From an uncultured Pirellulaceae bacterium (lineage in GTDB: Bacteria; Planctomycetota; Planctomycetia; Pirellulales; Pirellulaceae): a DNA stretch of 9,376 nt. The stretch's first letter is position 1, and each line of letters begins with the position of its first letter. The stretch covers positions 1 to 9,376 of the forward strand of contig CAMYKF010000688.1 of the NCBI GenBank assembly GCA_947258905.1, written 5' to 3'. The notes under the pieces are model-generated. The model ran no database searches. It worked only from the letters and a program-made list of their open reading frames with translations, and was not told the DNA's origin. The translations under genes and the position numbers were made by a program. Shown piece after piece: positions 1 through 6,381 of this stretch.

Positions 1-162
1 GGTAACCTCGATTCAGCGACAGGCAGGGAGATTATGGGCTTGTTCGATGAGCTGCACGCCAGGGGAAACACCCTGATTGTCGTAACCCATGAACAGAGTA
101 TTGCCGATCATGCCGACCGCGTCGTACGGTTGAGTGATGGCGATATTGTCAATGACGCATGA
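1..162 (+). CDS. ABC transporter ATP-binding protein, MacB/LolD type (3' end only)
   Basis: Only the last 53 codons are present; the gene begins before the window. The readable peptide starts GNLDS, which is the Walker B/D-loop region with the catalytic Glu replaced or lying just upstream. It then has VVTHE, the switch (H-loop) histidine, and ends with DRVVRLSDGDIV. This order and spacing are those of the MacB/YknY/LolD group of ATPases, which power permeases that act on lipoproteins, peptides or macrolides rather than importing nutrients. The stop codon overlaps the ATG of the next gene (ATGA), so the two are very likely translationally coupled. The subgroup cannot be settled from so short a fragment. 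Confidence 0.85.
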   Translation, partial: GNLDSATGREIMGLFDELHARGNTLIVVTHEQSIADHADRVVRLSDGDIVNDA

Positions 163-797
163 ATGAGCGATTACAAATGCCGCGTTTAACGACGCTCCTG
201 ATGTCCCTGTTGTTGGCGGCCTGCGCCGCGGATGAGGATACTGGCCCCGCCTACGATACTGCAGCCGTTGAGCGTCGCACGATCGAGGTCGCCGTGATTG
301 AGACCGATCATGGTGAAATGGTGATTCAGTTCTGGGATGATGTGGCACCCAAAACCGTGGAGAATTTCAAGAAACTGGCGGGCGACGAATTCTACAACAA
401 CACCGCCTTTCATCGCATCATCGACGGATTCATGGTTCAGGCCGGCGATCCGTTGACCCGGGATGATTCACTGAAGGCCCGCTGGGGGACCGGTGACCCG
501 GGCTACAAGATCGATGCTGAATTCAACGATCGCAAGCATGTGCGGGGCGTCATCTCGATGGCGCGGGGGACGGACGTCAATTCGGCCGGCTGCCAGTTCT
601 TTATCTGTCTGGGCGACACGGAGTCTCTCGATGGCAAGTACACGGCTTTTGGACAGCTGATTGACGGTGATGATGTGCTGGAACAGCTGGCCAAGACCCC
701 GGTCGAGGACAATGGCCACGGGGAGATCAGCAGCCCGATTGAGAAAACGAACCTGAAGAGTATTCGTATCGAGCAGCGTCAGGTCGACGACAACTAA
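159..797 (+). CDS. Cyclophilin-type peptidyl-prolyl cis-trans isomerase, predicted lipoprotein
   Basis: 212 aa. The protein catalyses cis-trans isomerisation of Xaa-Pro bonds, here probably in the cell envelope. Residues 1-22 form a lipoprotein signal: Arg near the start, a hydrophobic run, and the lipobox LAAC with Cys22 as the predicted lipidated residue, followed by Ala. A low-complexity linker leads to a cyclophilin domain at about residues 44-205. FHRIIDGFMVQAGDP carries Arg86 and Gln94, equivalent to human CypA Arg55 and Gln63. CQFFI carries Phe148 (CypA Phe113). The CypA Trp121 position is Ser156 and His126 is Tyr161, so tight cyclosporin binding is not expected. The start at 159 overlaps the upstream ABC gene stop; Met7 at 177 is an alternative that would still leave a good signal peptide. 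Neither start has a strong Shine-Dalgarno site. Confidence 0.93.
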   Translation: MNERLQMPRLTTLLMSLLLAACAADEDTGPAYDTAAVERRTIEVAVIETDHGEMVIQFWDDVAPKTVENFKKLAGDEFYNNTAFHRIIDGFMVQAGDPLTRDDSLKARWGTGDPGYKIDAEFNDRKHVRGVISMARGTDVNSAGCQFFICLGDTESLDGKYTAFGQLIDGDDVLEQLAKTPVEDNGHGEISSPIEKTNLKSIRIEQRQVDDN

Positions 798-832
798 ACA
801 ACTAATAAAGCCGATTCGTTACAGGATTAAAC

Positions 833-865
833 AAACAGCCCCGCGGATAGCCACGGGGCTGTTTT
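833..865 (+). terminator. Rho-independent terminator, probably bidirectional
   Basis: An 11-bp perfect stem is visible: AAACAGCCCCG (833-843) pairs with CGGGGCTGTTT (854-864), loop of 10 nt, followed by T at 865. The T run sits on the right side for the plus-strand cyclophilin gene. Read on the minus strand, the stem is followed by TTTGTTTAA, so it can also end transcription of the converging enzyme I gene. The rest of 798-937 shows no gene. Confidence 0.85.
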
Positions 866-937
866 ATGCAGGACAGGCTGTTTTGTGCGGGACAGAAAGC
901 GAGCGATTCGCGACACGCAATTATCTACTCTCCGGCA

Positions 938-2701
938 TCAGCTCGGCGTATCCAGCAACGCCAGTTCAGGGGCGATATCCTCCAGCAGTTCGGCCATCTG
1001 CCGCTTGACCTGCGAGGTCGTTTTGAATTTCAGTACCGACTGGAAGATGTGTTCGGCCTGAGCGATCGATACCTGGCTGGCCAGCCGTTTGATGGAAGGA
1101 ATAAAGGCCGGACTCATGCTGAAAAACCGCACGCCCATTCCCAGCAACAACAGGAAAGTCCTGGGTTGTCCGGCCATTTCACCGCACACGGTCACCTGGG
1201 TGTTGGCGTGATCGCAGGCCTGAATCACGTTGTGCAAAACGTGCAGCACCGCGGGAGACATGGGCTGGCACAGGTGGCTGACCTTGGGATTGTCCCGATC
1301 GGCCGCCATCAGGTACTGCACCAGGTCGTTCGAGCCGATGGAGACGAAGTCCACCAGGTCGAGCATCGAGCTGATCATAATGGCCGCCGCAGGGACTTCC
1401 AGCATCATGCCCATGGGGACGCGGGCCGTCGGTTTGCCCTGTTCCATTAGTGACTTGTAGCAGCGGCGTACCATACCACGCAGCCGCCGCAGTTCCTCGA
1501 TGGTCGTCACCATGGGAAACATGATACGGACATTGGATTCGGGACAATCAGCGGCGGCCCGAATGATGGCGCGAATCTGTGTGTTGAAGAATTCCGGGTG
1601 TTCGAAAGACAGGCGAATGCTGCGCCAGCCCATAAACGGATTGGCTTCCTGATGATTGTGTCCCAGGTAGGGCACCGTCTTGTCACCACCGATATCCAGC
1701 GTGCGGATGCTTACGGTGCGATTTGGCGAGGCGGCAATAATCTGACGGTAGGTGTCGTATTGTTCCTGCTCGTCGGGCACGTCGGAGTGAGTCAAATACA
1801 GGTACTCTGTGCGATACAACCCGACTCCCGAGCCTCCCATGGCCCCGGCGGCATTGGCGTCCGGCACGCCGTTGATGTTGGCTTGCAGGTGCAGGCCAAC
1901 TCCATCGGCGGTCACCGCGGGCAGGTCGCGATTCTCGGCCAGTTCGTCCTTGAGATGAAAGAACTCGCGTTCCACCTTGCGGAACGCGGCCAGCGTCTCG
2001 GGATTGGGATTGATCTCCACGTGTCCGGTGCGTCCGTCCACCACGATCTTGTCGCCCGTTTTGACGACCCGCATCAGCCGTTTCACGCCGGAAACGGCAG
2101 GGATGCCCCGCGAGCGGGCGATGATGGCGGCATGACTGGTCTGGCTGCCGCCCTGGGTGACGATTCCCTTAACCTCGATTTCACCGAGTGCCACCGCCTG
2201 GCTGGGTAACAATTCGTCGGCGACCACAATCAGCGGACCTTCCAGCACACCCTGGCTGGCCGGTTTCTGCACCTGGGTCATGTGTCCGCTGAGGCGGATC
2301 ACGACATCCCGCACGTCGTTCAATCGCTCCTTGAGATAGGCGTCGGCGGTTTTGGAAAACAGCTCGGTATATTCACCCAGCAACCGGTGCAGGGCTGCAC
2401 CGGCTGTTAGCCGTTCGTCGACAATCCAGCCCCGGATTTTGTTGGTAAAGGCCGCATCCCGCAAAATCGACTGGTGGACGGCAAAAATCGCCGCTTCGTC
2501 GTGCCCCACCTGGGCCTCCACCTTGCGCTCCAGAGCGCGCAGGTCCGCCGCCGAACGGTCCCGAGCCGTCTCATATCGCGCCAATTCGGCCGTAACTTCG
2601 GAGTCCTCCAGCCGCTTGGTATCGGGATTCACGAAGATCTCGTGAATCACGTAAGCGGTGCCGATGGCGACTCCCGGTGAAACTGCAATCCCTTTCCGCA
2701 T
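938..2701 (-). CDS. ptsI: Phosphoenolpyruvate-protein phosphotransferase (PTS enzyme I)
   Basis: 587 aa from the chosen start, close to the usual 570-580 aa. Enzyme I takes phosphate from PEP onto a histidine and passes it to HPr in the cytoplasm. An N-terminal HPr-binding and phosphohistidine half (about 1-240) contains GGSQTSHAAIIARSRGIP with phosphoacceptor His190 (E. coli His189). The C-terminal PEP-binding barrel holds Arg297 in GLYRTEYLY, the metal ligands Glu435 (MMLEVPAA) and Asp459 (SIGSNDL), Arg469 and the catalytic Cys506 in CGEMAG. All match E. coli residues within a small offset, so the enzyme should be active. An upstream in-frame ATG at 2776 would add 25 residues unlike the family; MRKGIAVSPG at 2701 is the conserved N-terminus. 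No HPr or sugar permease gene is adjacent, so the partners lie elsewhere. ptsP is unlikely because there is no GAF domain. Confidence 0.96.
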   Translation of the reverse strand: MRKGIAVSPGVAIGTAYVIHEIFVNPDTKRLEDSEVTAELARYETARDRSAADLRALERKVEAQVGHDEAAIFAVHQSILRDAAFTNKIRGWIVDERLTAGAALHRLLGEYTELFSKTADAYLKERLNDVRDVVIRLSGHMTQVQKPASQGVLEGPLIVVADELLPSQAVALGEIEVKGIVTQGGSQTSHAAIIARSRGIPAVSGVKRLMRVVKTGDKIVVDGRTGHVEINPNPETLAAFRKVEREFFHLKDELAENRDLPAVTADGVGLHLQANINGVPDANAAGAMGGSGVGLYRTEYLYLTHSDVPDEQEQYDTYRQIIAASPNRTVSIRTLDIGGDKTVPYLGHNHQEANPFMGWRSIRLSFEHPEFFNTQIRAIIRAAADCPESNVRIMFPMVTTIEELRRLRGMVRRCYKSLMEQGKPTARVPMGMMLEVPAAAIMISSMLDLVDFVSIGSNDLVQYLMAADRDNPKVSHLCQPMSPAVLHVLHNVIQACDHANTQVTVCGEMAGQPRTFLLLLGMGVRFFSMSPAFIPSIKRLASQVSIAQAEHIFQSVLKFKTTSQVKRQMAELLEDIAPELALLDTPS

Positions 2702-2782
2702 GGTGAAACTGTACCAGTGGACCTGGTCTGTGACAAACCAGCGGCATGGCTGCCAGGCGTTTCCGCGAGCCCGCATTCTTGC

Positions 2783-2804
2783 CCGCCAAACCCGGGGTTT
2801 GCGG
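2783..2804. repeat. GC-rich inverted repeat in the divergent promoter region
   Basis: CAAACC (2787-2792) pairs with GGTTTG (2796-2801) around a CGG loop; the stem extends by three G-C pairs past a one-base bulge at 2786. There is no T run on either side, so it is not a terminator. It lies between the enzyme I start and the rightward promoter, where an operator or a leader hairpin of the enzyme I transcript is possible. No regulator is identified. Confidence 0.4.
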
Positions 2805-2817
2805 CTCTAACAAGTTA

Positions 2818-2846
2818 TTGAGGGAAATCGGCCAAGGTGGTATATT
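2818..2846 (+). promoter_or_regulatory. Predicted sigma70-like promoter of the acyl module
   Basis: TTGAGG at 2818-2823 (4 of 6 to TTGACA) and TATATT at 2841-2846 (5 of 6 to TATAAT) are separated by exactly 17 bases. Transcription would start near 2853 and give a leader of about 100 nt before the first gene at 2957. The rest of the intergenic region 2702-2956 is GC rich and shows no other comparable match. Planctomycete promoters are poorly characterised, so this rests on the general consensus only. Confidence 0.5.
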
Positions 2847-2917
2847 GGGCGGCTTTCATCAGGTGCCCGGGGGGAGTACCGCGCTGAACTTCTGGCCCCG
2901 TCATGGGGGAGGCAATT

Positions 2918-2935
2918 CCAGGATCGATCTCCTGG
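2918..2935 (+). promoter_or_regulatory. Leader hairpin upstream of the first acyl-module gene
   Basis: CCAGGA (2918-2923) and TCCTGG (2930-2935) form a 6-bp stem around a TCGATC loop, 21 bases before the ATG at 2957. It lies in the predicted 5' leader. A second, weaker CCCC/GGGG pairing occurs just upstream (2896-2899 with 2905-2908). Function unknown; it may affect mRNA stability or ribosome access. Confidence 0.35.
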
Positions 2936-2956
2936 TGTGGACTGCGAGAGACTGGA

Positions 2957-3499
2957 ATGCGTTTTTCCCAACTTGATCGTATTATTGAGCTGGTTCCTGG
3001 CGAGCGGCTGGTGGCTGTCAAAAGTCTGACCCTGGCCGAGGAGTATCTGCAGGACCACTTTCCACGGTTCCCGGTGATGCCGGGCGTGCTGATGATGGAA
3101 GCCATGTTTCAGGCCAGCATGTGGCTGGTCTATGCGACGGATGGTTTTACACGATCGTCGGTCGTGCTGAACGAAGCCCGTCAGGTCAAGTTTCATGATT
3201 TTGTCGAGCCCGGTTCGCAGCTGCGGGTCACCAGCAACTGGACCAAAACCGACGACAATCTGGTCATGCTGCAGACGCAGGGCGACATTGATGACCATAT
3301 CGCTGTGCGTGCACGCCTGGTGCTCGATCGCTTCAATCTGGCCGACCGTGGCCTGATGGACGAGAGCGTCGACGAATATCTGATTCAGGAACGGTTGAAG
3401 ATATTTCGGCGTTTGCAAGATGCCAGAAACCTCTACAATTCACAATTTGCCATATCGAATGACCCCAACCGAAACGGGAATCCCCGCGTGACGACCTGA
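2957..3499 (+). CDS. FabZ-like 3-hydroxyacyl-ACP dehydratase (hotdog fold)
   Basis: 180 aa from ATG 2957. FabZ-type enzymes remove water from 3-hydroxyacyl-ACP to give trans-2-enoyl-ACP. The signature DHFPRFPVMPGVLMMEA holds His34 and Glu48, with the 14-residue spacing of FabZ; FabA would have Asp at the second position. The protein is about 30 residues longer than typical FabZ, mainly through a C-terminal tail (about 140-180) rich in charged and Asn residues. An in-frame ATG at 2903 would add 18 residues without family resemblance; MRFSQLDRIIELVPG at 2957 looks like a normal hotdog N-terminus. The preceding GAGAG is only a weak ribosome site. It heads a run of four same-strand acyl-chain genes. 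Its catalytic pair contrasts with the gene at 4039, which lacks the His, so the two may form a mixed complex. Confidence 0.88.
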   Translation: MRFSQLDRIIELVPGERLVAVKSLTLAEEYLQDHFPRFPVMPGVLMMEAMFQASMWLVYATDGFTRSSVVLNEARQVKFHDFVEPGSQLRVTSNWTKTDDNLVMLQTQGDIDDHIAVRARLVLDRFNLADRGLMDESVDEYLIQERLKIFRRLQDARNLYNSQFAISNDPNRNGNPRVTT

Positions 3500-3530
3500 C
3501 CCGGTCGGCGGAACCCGTGGTTTCACTGCC

Positions 3531-3568
3531 AGTGATCTTCGCCAGACCCGGCGATCACTCAAATTTTT
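3531..3568 (+). terminator. Intercistronic hairpin with T run before the ACP gene
   Basis: AGTGATC (3531-3537) pairs with GATCACT (3553-3559); past a 3-nt bulge, GCC (3541-3543) pairs with GGC (3550-3552) around AGACCC. Five T follow at 3564-3568, four bases beyond the stem. This resembles a weak intrinsic terminator or an RNA processing/stability hairpin inside the operon. It could set the dehydratase to ACP ratio. The gap between the T run and the stem makes full termination doubtful. Confidence 0.5.
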
Positions 3569-3581
3569 GGAGATTGATTTT

Positions 3582-3974
3582 ATGCCTAACAAAGATGAGG
3601 TTTTCGAAAAGGTTCGAGAAGCCTTGGTGGACGCGCTCGGCGTTGATGATGAAGAAGTAACCCCCGACGCGACCATGGTTGGAGACCTGGGTGCCGAATC
3701 AATCGACTTCCTCGATATCGTTTTCAAGCTGGAAAAGGCTTTCGATATACAGATTCCCCGCGACGAGCTGTTCCCGGATGATATCCTGACCAATGCCGAA
3801 TACGTGCAAGATGGCAAGGTGACCCCCGAGGGTCTGGCCAAGCTGAAGGAGCGCATGCCCTTTGCCGACCTGACCAAGTTTGAGCAAGACCCGCTGGTAC
3901 AAAACTTTGGTAACTTGCTGACCGTGCAGGACTTGTGTAACTACGTGGGTACCAAGGTCGGCGTTCAGGGCTAG
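3582..3974 (+). CDS. Acyl carrier protein with internal insertion
   Basis: 130 aa, against about 78 for a housekeeping ACP. ACPs carry growing acyl chains on a phosphopantetheine arm. Helix I (about 3-18) is followed by a loop, then GDLGAESIDFLDIVFKLEK, where Ser40 takes the place of the DSL serine as the predicted phosphopantetheine site. FDIQIP matches the end of helix II and start of helix III. The usual last helix, TVQAAIDYI in E. coli, appears here as LTVQDLCNYVG at about 113-123. Residues about 64-111 are therefore extra, inserted between helix III and the last helix. GGAG at 3569-3572 lies 9 bases before ATG 3582 and fixes that start; TTG at 3567 is in frame but would overlap the ribosome site. 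It sits between the two hotdog genes and just ahead of the ketosynthase. Confidence 0.9.
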   Translation: MPNKDEVFEKVREALVDALGVDDEEVTPDATMVGDLGAESIDFLDIVFKLEKAFDIQIPRDELFPDDILTNAEYVQDGKVTPEGLAKLKERMPFADLTKFEQDPLVQNFGNLLTVQDLCNYVGTKVGVQG

Positions 3975-4038
3975 GGCGACATTCTGCAGGTCGCGGCACC
4001 GGGCCGCGACTCCAACCTTTAGCAACAGGTATCCGGCT

Positions 4039-4599
4039 ATGCGGTGGTTTTGGATCGATCGGTTCGAGGAATTTGTGTCCGGCACCTACGCTGTGTCTGT
4101 CAAGACGGTCAGCCTGGGCGAGGAGCCGGTCTTCGATTACAGTCCCGGTTTCACCTACTATCCGGCGTCACTGATTGTGGAAGGCCTGGCCCAGACCGGT
4201 GGTTTGCTGATCGCCCAGCCCAGTGATTTCAAGAAGCGCGTGGTGCTGGCCAAAATCACCAAAAGCAAATTCCATTTTGAAGCCTATCCCGGCGATGTGC
4301 TGAGATTTCGCACCGAAGTGGTCAGCATGCAGGATAATGGCGGTATCGCAACCTGCACCGTGCATGTTGGTGATCGCTTGCTGTGCGAAGCCGATTTGAC
4401 ATTCGCCTACCTGGACGACCGGTTTGAGGGCGTGCAGTTGTTTGAACCCGATACATTCTGTCGCACCCTGCGTTGCCTGCGTTTGTTCGAAGTTGGCGTC
4501 GACCAGCAGGGCAATCCCATTTCCATCCCCCAGCATATGCTGGATGCGGAAATCGCCGATGTCGAGCGAAGTCGCTCCCGAAATGTACCTGCCGGCTAG
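4039..4599 (+). CDS. FabZ-family hotdog protein lacking the catalytic histidine
   Basis: 186 aa. The hotdog fold is recognised from DYSPGFTYYPASLIVEGLAQ, which aligns without gaps to the FabZ signature of the gene at 2957 (DHFPRFPVMPGVLMMEA). The catalytic His of FabZ is Tyr34 here, while Glu48 is kept, and MPGV has become YPAS. A conserved-looking core strand with KITKSKFHFEAYPGDVLRF follows, which in FabZ precedes the ACP-binding edge. Loss of the His means ordinary dehydratase activity is unlikely unless Tyr substitutes. Plausible roles are a non-catalytic partner of the first dehydratase, as in HadAB-type pairs, or a changed reaction such as thioester binding. ATG 4039 is preceded by ACAGG; the 64-bp gap to the ACP gene and 54-bp gap to fabF fit one operon. 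Confidence 0.85.
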   Translation: MRWFWIDRFEEFVSGTYAVSVKTVSLGEEPVFDYSPGFTYYPASLIVEGLAQTGGLLIAQPSDFKKRVVLAKITKSKFHFEAYPGDVLRFRTEVVSMQDNGGIATCTVHVGDRLLCEADLTFAYLDDRFEGVQLFEPDTFCRTLRCLRLFEVGVDQQGNPISIPQHMLDAEIADVERSRSRNVPAG

Positions 4600-4653
4600 T
4601 CAGGTCCCGACCCAGTTTTCGGTGCATCGCGGTGTTGCCGGAAAGGACTCGCC

Positions 4654-5952
4654 ATGAACAATCGTGATTCCCAACGTCGAGTGGTCGTAACCGGAATCGG
4701 TGTCATCAATCCGCTTGGTAACGACGTCGAGACCGTGTGGAACCAGTTGAAGGAAGGCAAAAGCGGGGTTGGCTACACAACGATCTTCGATGCCAGCCGC
4801 TTTCCTACAAGAATCTCTGCCGAGATCAAGAACTGGGATATCACCGATACCGGCGAGGATCCCGAAGTCTGGAAGTATCGTGGCCGACACACCCGATTCG
4901 CGGCCGGTGCTGCCAAGCAGGCAGTGGGCAGCTCGGGCGTGCTGGATGTCATCAAGGACCCGCGTCGCTTTGGCGTCTATATGGGCAGCGGCGAAGGCAA
5001 TCAGGATTTCGTGAACTTCGCCACCATGATGGCTGCCGGACTGGATGACGAGGGCAATCTCGACATCGTCAAGTTCATGAACAAGGGCCTGGAAGTGCTC
5101 AATCCCCTGGTGGAACTGGAGCAGGAACCCAACATGCCCGTCGGACACATGGCGGCCATGTTCAATGCCCAGGGCCCCAATGCCAACTGTCTGACCGCCT
5201 GTGCGGCCAGCAGCCAGGCGATTGGCGAAGCCACCGAAATCATCCGACGTGGTGAAGCCGAAGTCATGTTGTCCGGCGGCACGCACAGCATGATTCACCC
5301 GTTTGGCGTCACCGGCTTTAACCTGCTCACCGCACTTTCCACCAACAACGACGACCCGACCGGTGCCTCGCGTCCATTTGACCGCCTGCGTGACGGATTC
5401 GTGCTGGGAGAAGGCGGTGCCATGGTTGTGCTCGAAGAATATGAATTCGCCAAAAAACGCGGCGCACAAATTTATGGTGAGATCCTCGGTTACGGCTCGA
5501 CCGCTGACGCCTATCGGATCACCGACATTCATCCGGAAGGTCGGGGAGCGATTGCCTGCATGCGGATGGCGATCGATGATGCCCAACTGAATCCATCTGA
5601 TATTCACTATGTCAACGCGCACGGAACCAGCACGACGGTCAACGATCGGGTGGAGACACGCAGTTGCAGGGAAGTTTTTGGTGCCGACGCCATGAATGTG
5701 CCGGTCTCCAGCACCAAGAGCATGATGGGCCACCTGATTGCCGCCGCCGGTGCCACCGAGATGATCGTCTGCCTGATGGCAATTCGCGACAACGTGTTGC
5801 CGCCCACGATCAACTACGAGAACCCGGATCCAGAATGCGATCTGGACTACGTTCCCAACGAAGCTCGCGAGACCACCTGCAATTTCGCGCTCAATAACAG
5901 CTTTGGCTTCGGTGGCCAGAACATTACGCTCGTCGTCGGCCAGTGCGCCTGA
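4654..5952 (+). CDS. fabF: 3-oxoacyl-ACP synthase II (KAS II, FabF type)
   Basis: 432 aa, against about 413 in E. coli. It condenses malonyl-ACP with an acyl-enzyme to lengthen the chain by two carbons. RRVVVTGIGVINPLGN is the typical start. The catalytic set is intact: Cys183 (LTACAASS), His323 (NAHGTST), Lys355 (STKSMMGH) and His360, plus the NSFGFGGQN loop at 415-423. The segment from 111 to 163 differs from E. coli: it is about 14 residues longer, and the gating Ile108 of GSGIGG is Glu114 in GSGEGN. That segment lines the acyl pocket and dimer interface, so chain preference is probably unusual (inference). AAGGA at 4643-4647, six bases before the ATG, is the best ribosome site in the window. 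It closes the four-gene acyl module. Confidence 0.94.
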   Translation: MNNRDSQRRVVVTGIGVINPLGNDVETVWNQLKEGKSGVGYTTIFDASRFPTRISAEIKNWDITDTGEDPEVWKYRGRHTRFAAGAAKQAVGSSGVLDVIKDPRRFGVYMGSGEGNQDFVNFATMMAAGLDDEGNLDIVKFMNKGLEVLNPLVELEQEPNMPVGHMAAMFNAQGPNANCLTACAASSQAIGEATEIIRRGEAEVMLSGGTHSMIHPFGVTGFNLLTALSTNNDDPTGASRPFDRLRDGFVLGEGGAMVVLEEYEFAKKRGAQIYGEILGYGSTADAYRITDIHPEGRGAIACMRMAIDDAQLNPSDIHYVNAHGTSTTVNDRVETRSCREVFGADAMNVPVSSTKSMMGHLIAAAGATEMIVCLMAIRDNVLPPTINYENPDPECDLDYVPNEARETTCNFALNNSFGFGGQNITLVVGQCA

Positions 5953-5979
5953 GCCGGCACGCCGCCAGGACTCGCCAAC

Positions 5980-6336
5980 ATGGCGCTATTCAAAAAACGC
6001 GACGACGACCTGGTGCGTCTCAGGATCTTTGACAACATCCCCCAGGCCCATGCTCTGCGGCTGCTGCTGGAAGCCAATGGTGTGCAGGCGAGCATATCCG
6101 GCGAGGAGACCCATGCAGTCCTCGGAAACCTCGGGCTGACCAGTGCCGGTTTGACCGGTGTCGAGGTGTTGGTCAGGCGGGCCGATCTGGAAGAAGCCAG
6201 ACTGGTGATGAACGAAGTTCCCGCTGCCTGCAACGCGCTGGTTCCGCCGTGGACATGCGAGTGCGGTGCCCAGGTCGACGAAGGCTTTATGGTCTGCTGG
6301 TCCTGCGGACACGAAGTCGAAATTGGGGACGATTGA
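5980..6336 (+). CDS. DUF2007-like protein with C-terminal zinc ribbon
   Basis: 118 aa, soluble. Residues about 10-80 (LVRLRIFDNIPQAHALRLLL, then VEVLVRRADLEEARLVM) match the small alpha-beta domain DUF2007, called a putative signal-transducing protein; its biochemical role is not established. Residues 93-109 add a CxC...CxxC knuckle (Cys93, Cys95, Cys106, Cys109) that probably binds zinc. AGGA at 5967-5970 lies 9 bases before the ATG. It starts only 27 bases after fabF, so it is probably in the same transcript. Whether it acts on the acyl module is unknown. Assignment to DUF2007 is from sequence pattern only. Confidence 0.75.
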   Translation: MALFKKRDDDLVRLRIFDNIPQAHALRLLLEANGVQASISGEETHAVLGNLGLTSAGLTGVEVLVRRADLEEARLVMNEVPAACNALVPPWTCECGAQVDEGFMVCWSCGHEVEIGDD

Positions 6337-6381
6337 CTGCCCCCGATTTTTCGAGCACCAACAAAATAGCCCAAGGCGATC

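Noticed and set aside
866..1450. A 194-codon open frame on the plus strand opposite enzyme I
   Set aside because: Low-complexity His/Gln-rich translation, antisense to a fully conserved enzyme; a shadow frame.
1598..2209. A 203-codon open frame on the plus strand within enzyme I
   Set aside because: Antisense to conserved enzyme I motifs, no domain seen; a shadow frame.
2702..2776. N-terminal extension of enzyme I from an upstream ATG
   Set aside because: The 25 added residues do not resemble the family, while MRKGIAVSPG matches the usual start of enzyme I.
2807..3418. A 203-codon minus-strand frame opposite the first dehydratase
   Set aside because: It overlaps the predicted promoter and a gene with a clear FabZ signature, and its translation resembles no family.
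4600..5733. A 377-codon open frame on the minus strand opposite fabF
   Set aside because: It lies fully antisense to a ketosynthase with all catalytic motifs, has no recognisable domain, and is explained by GC-rich codon structure.
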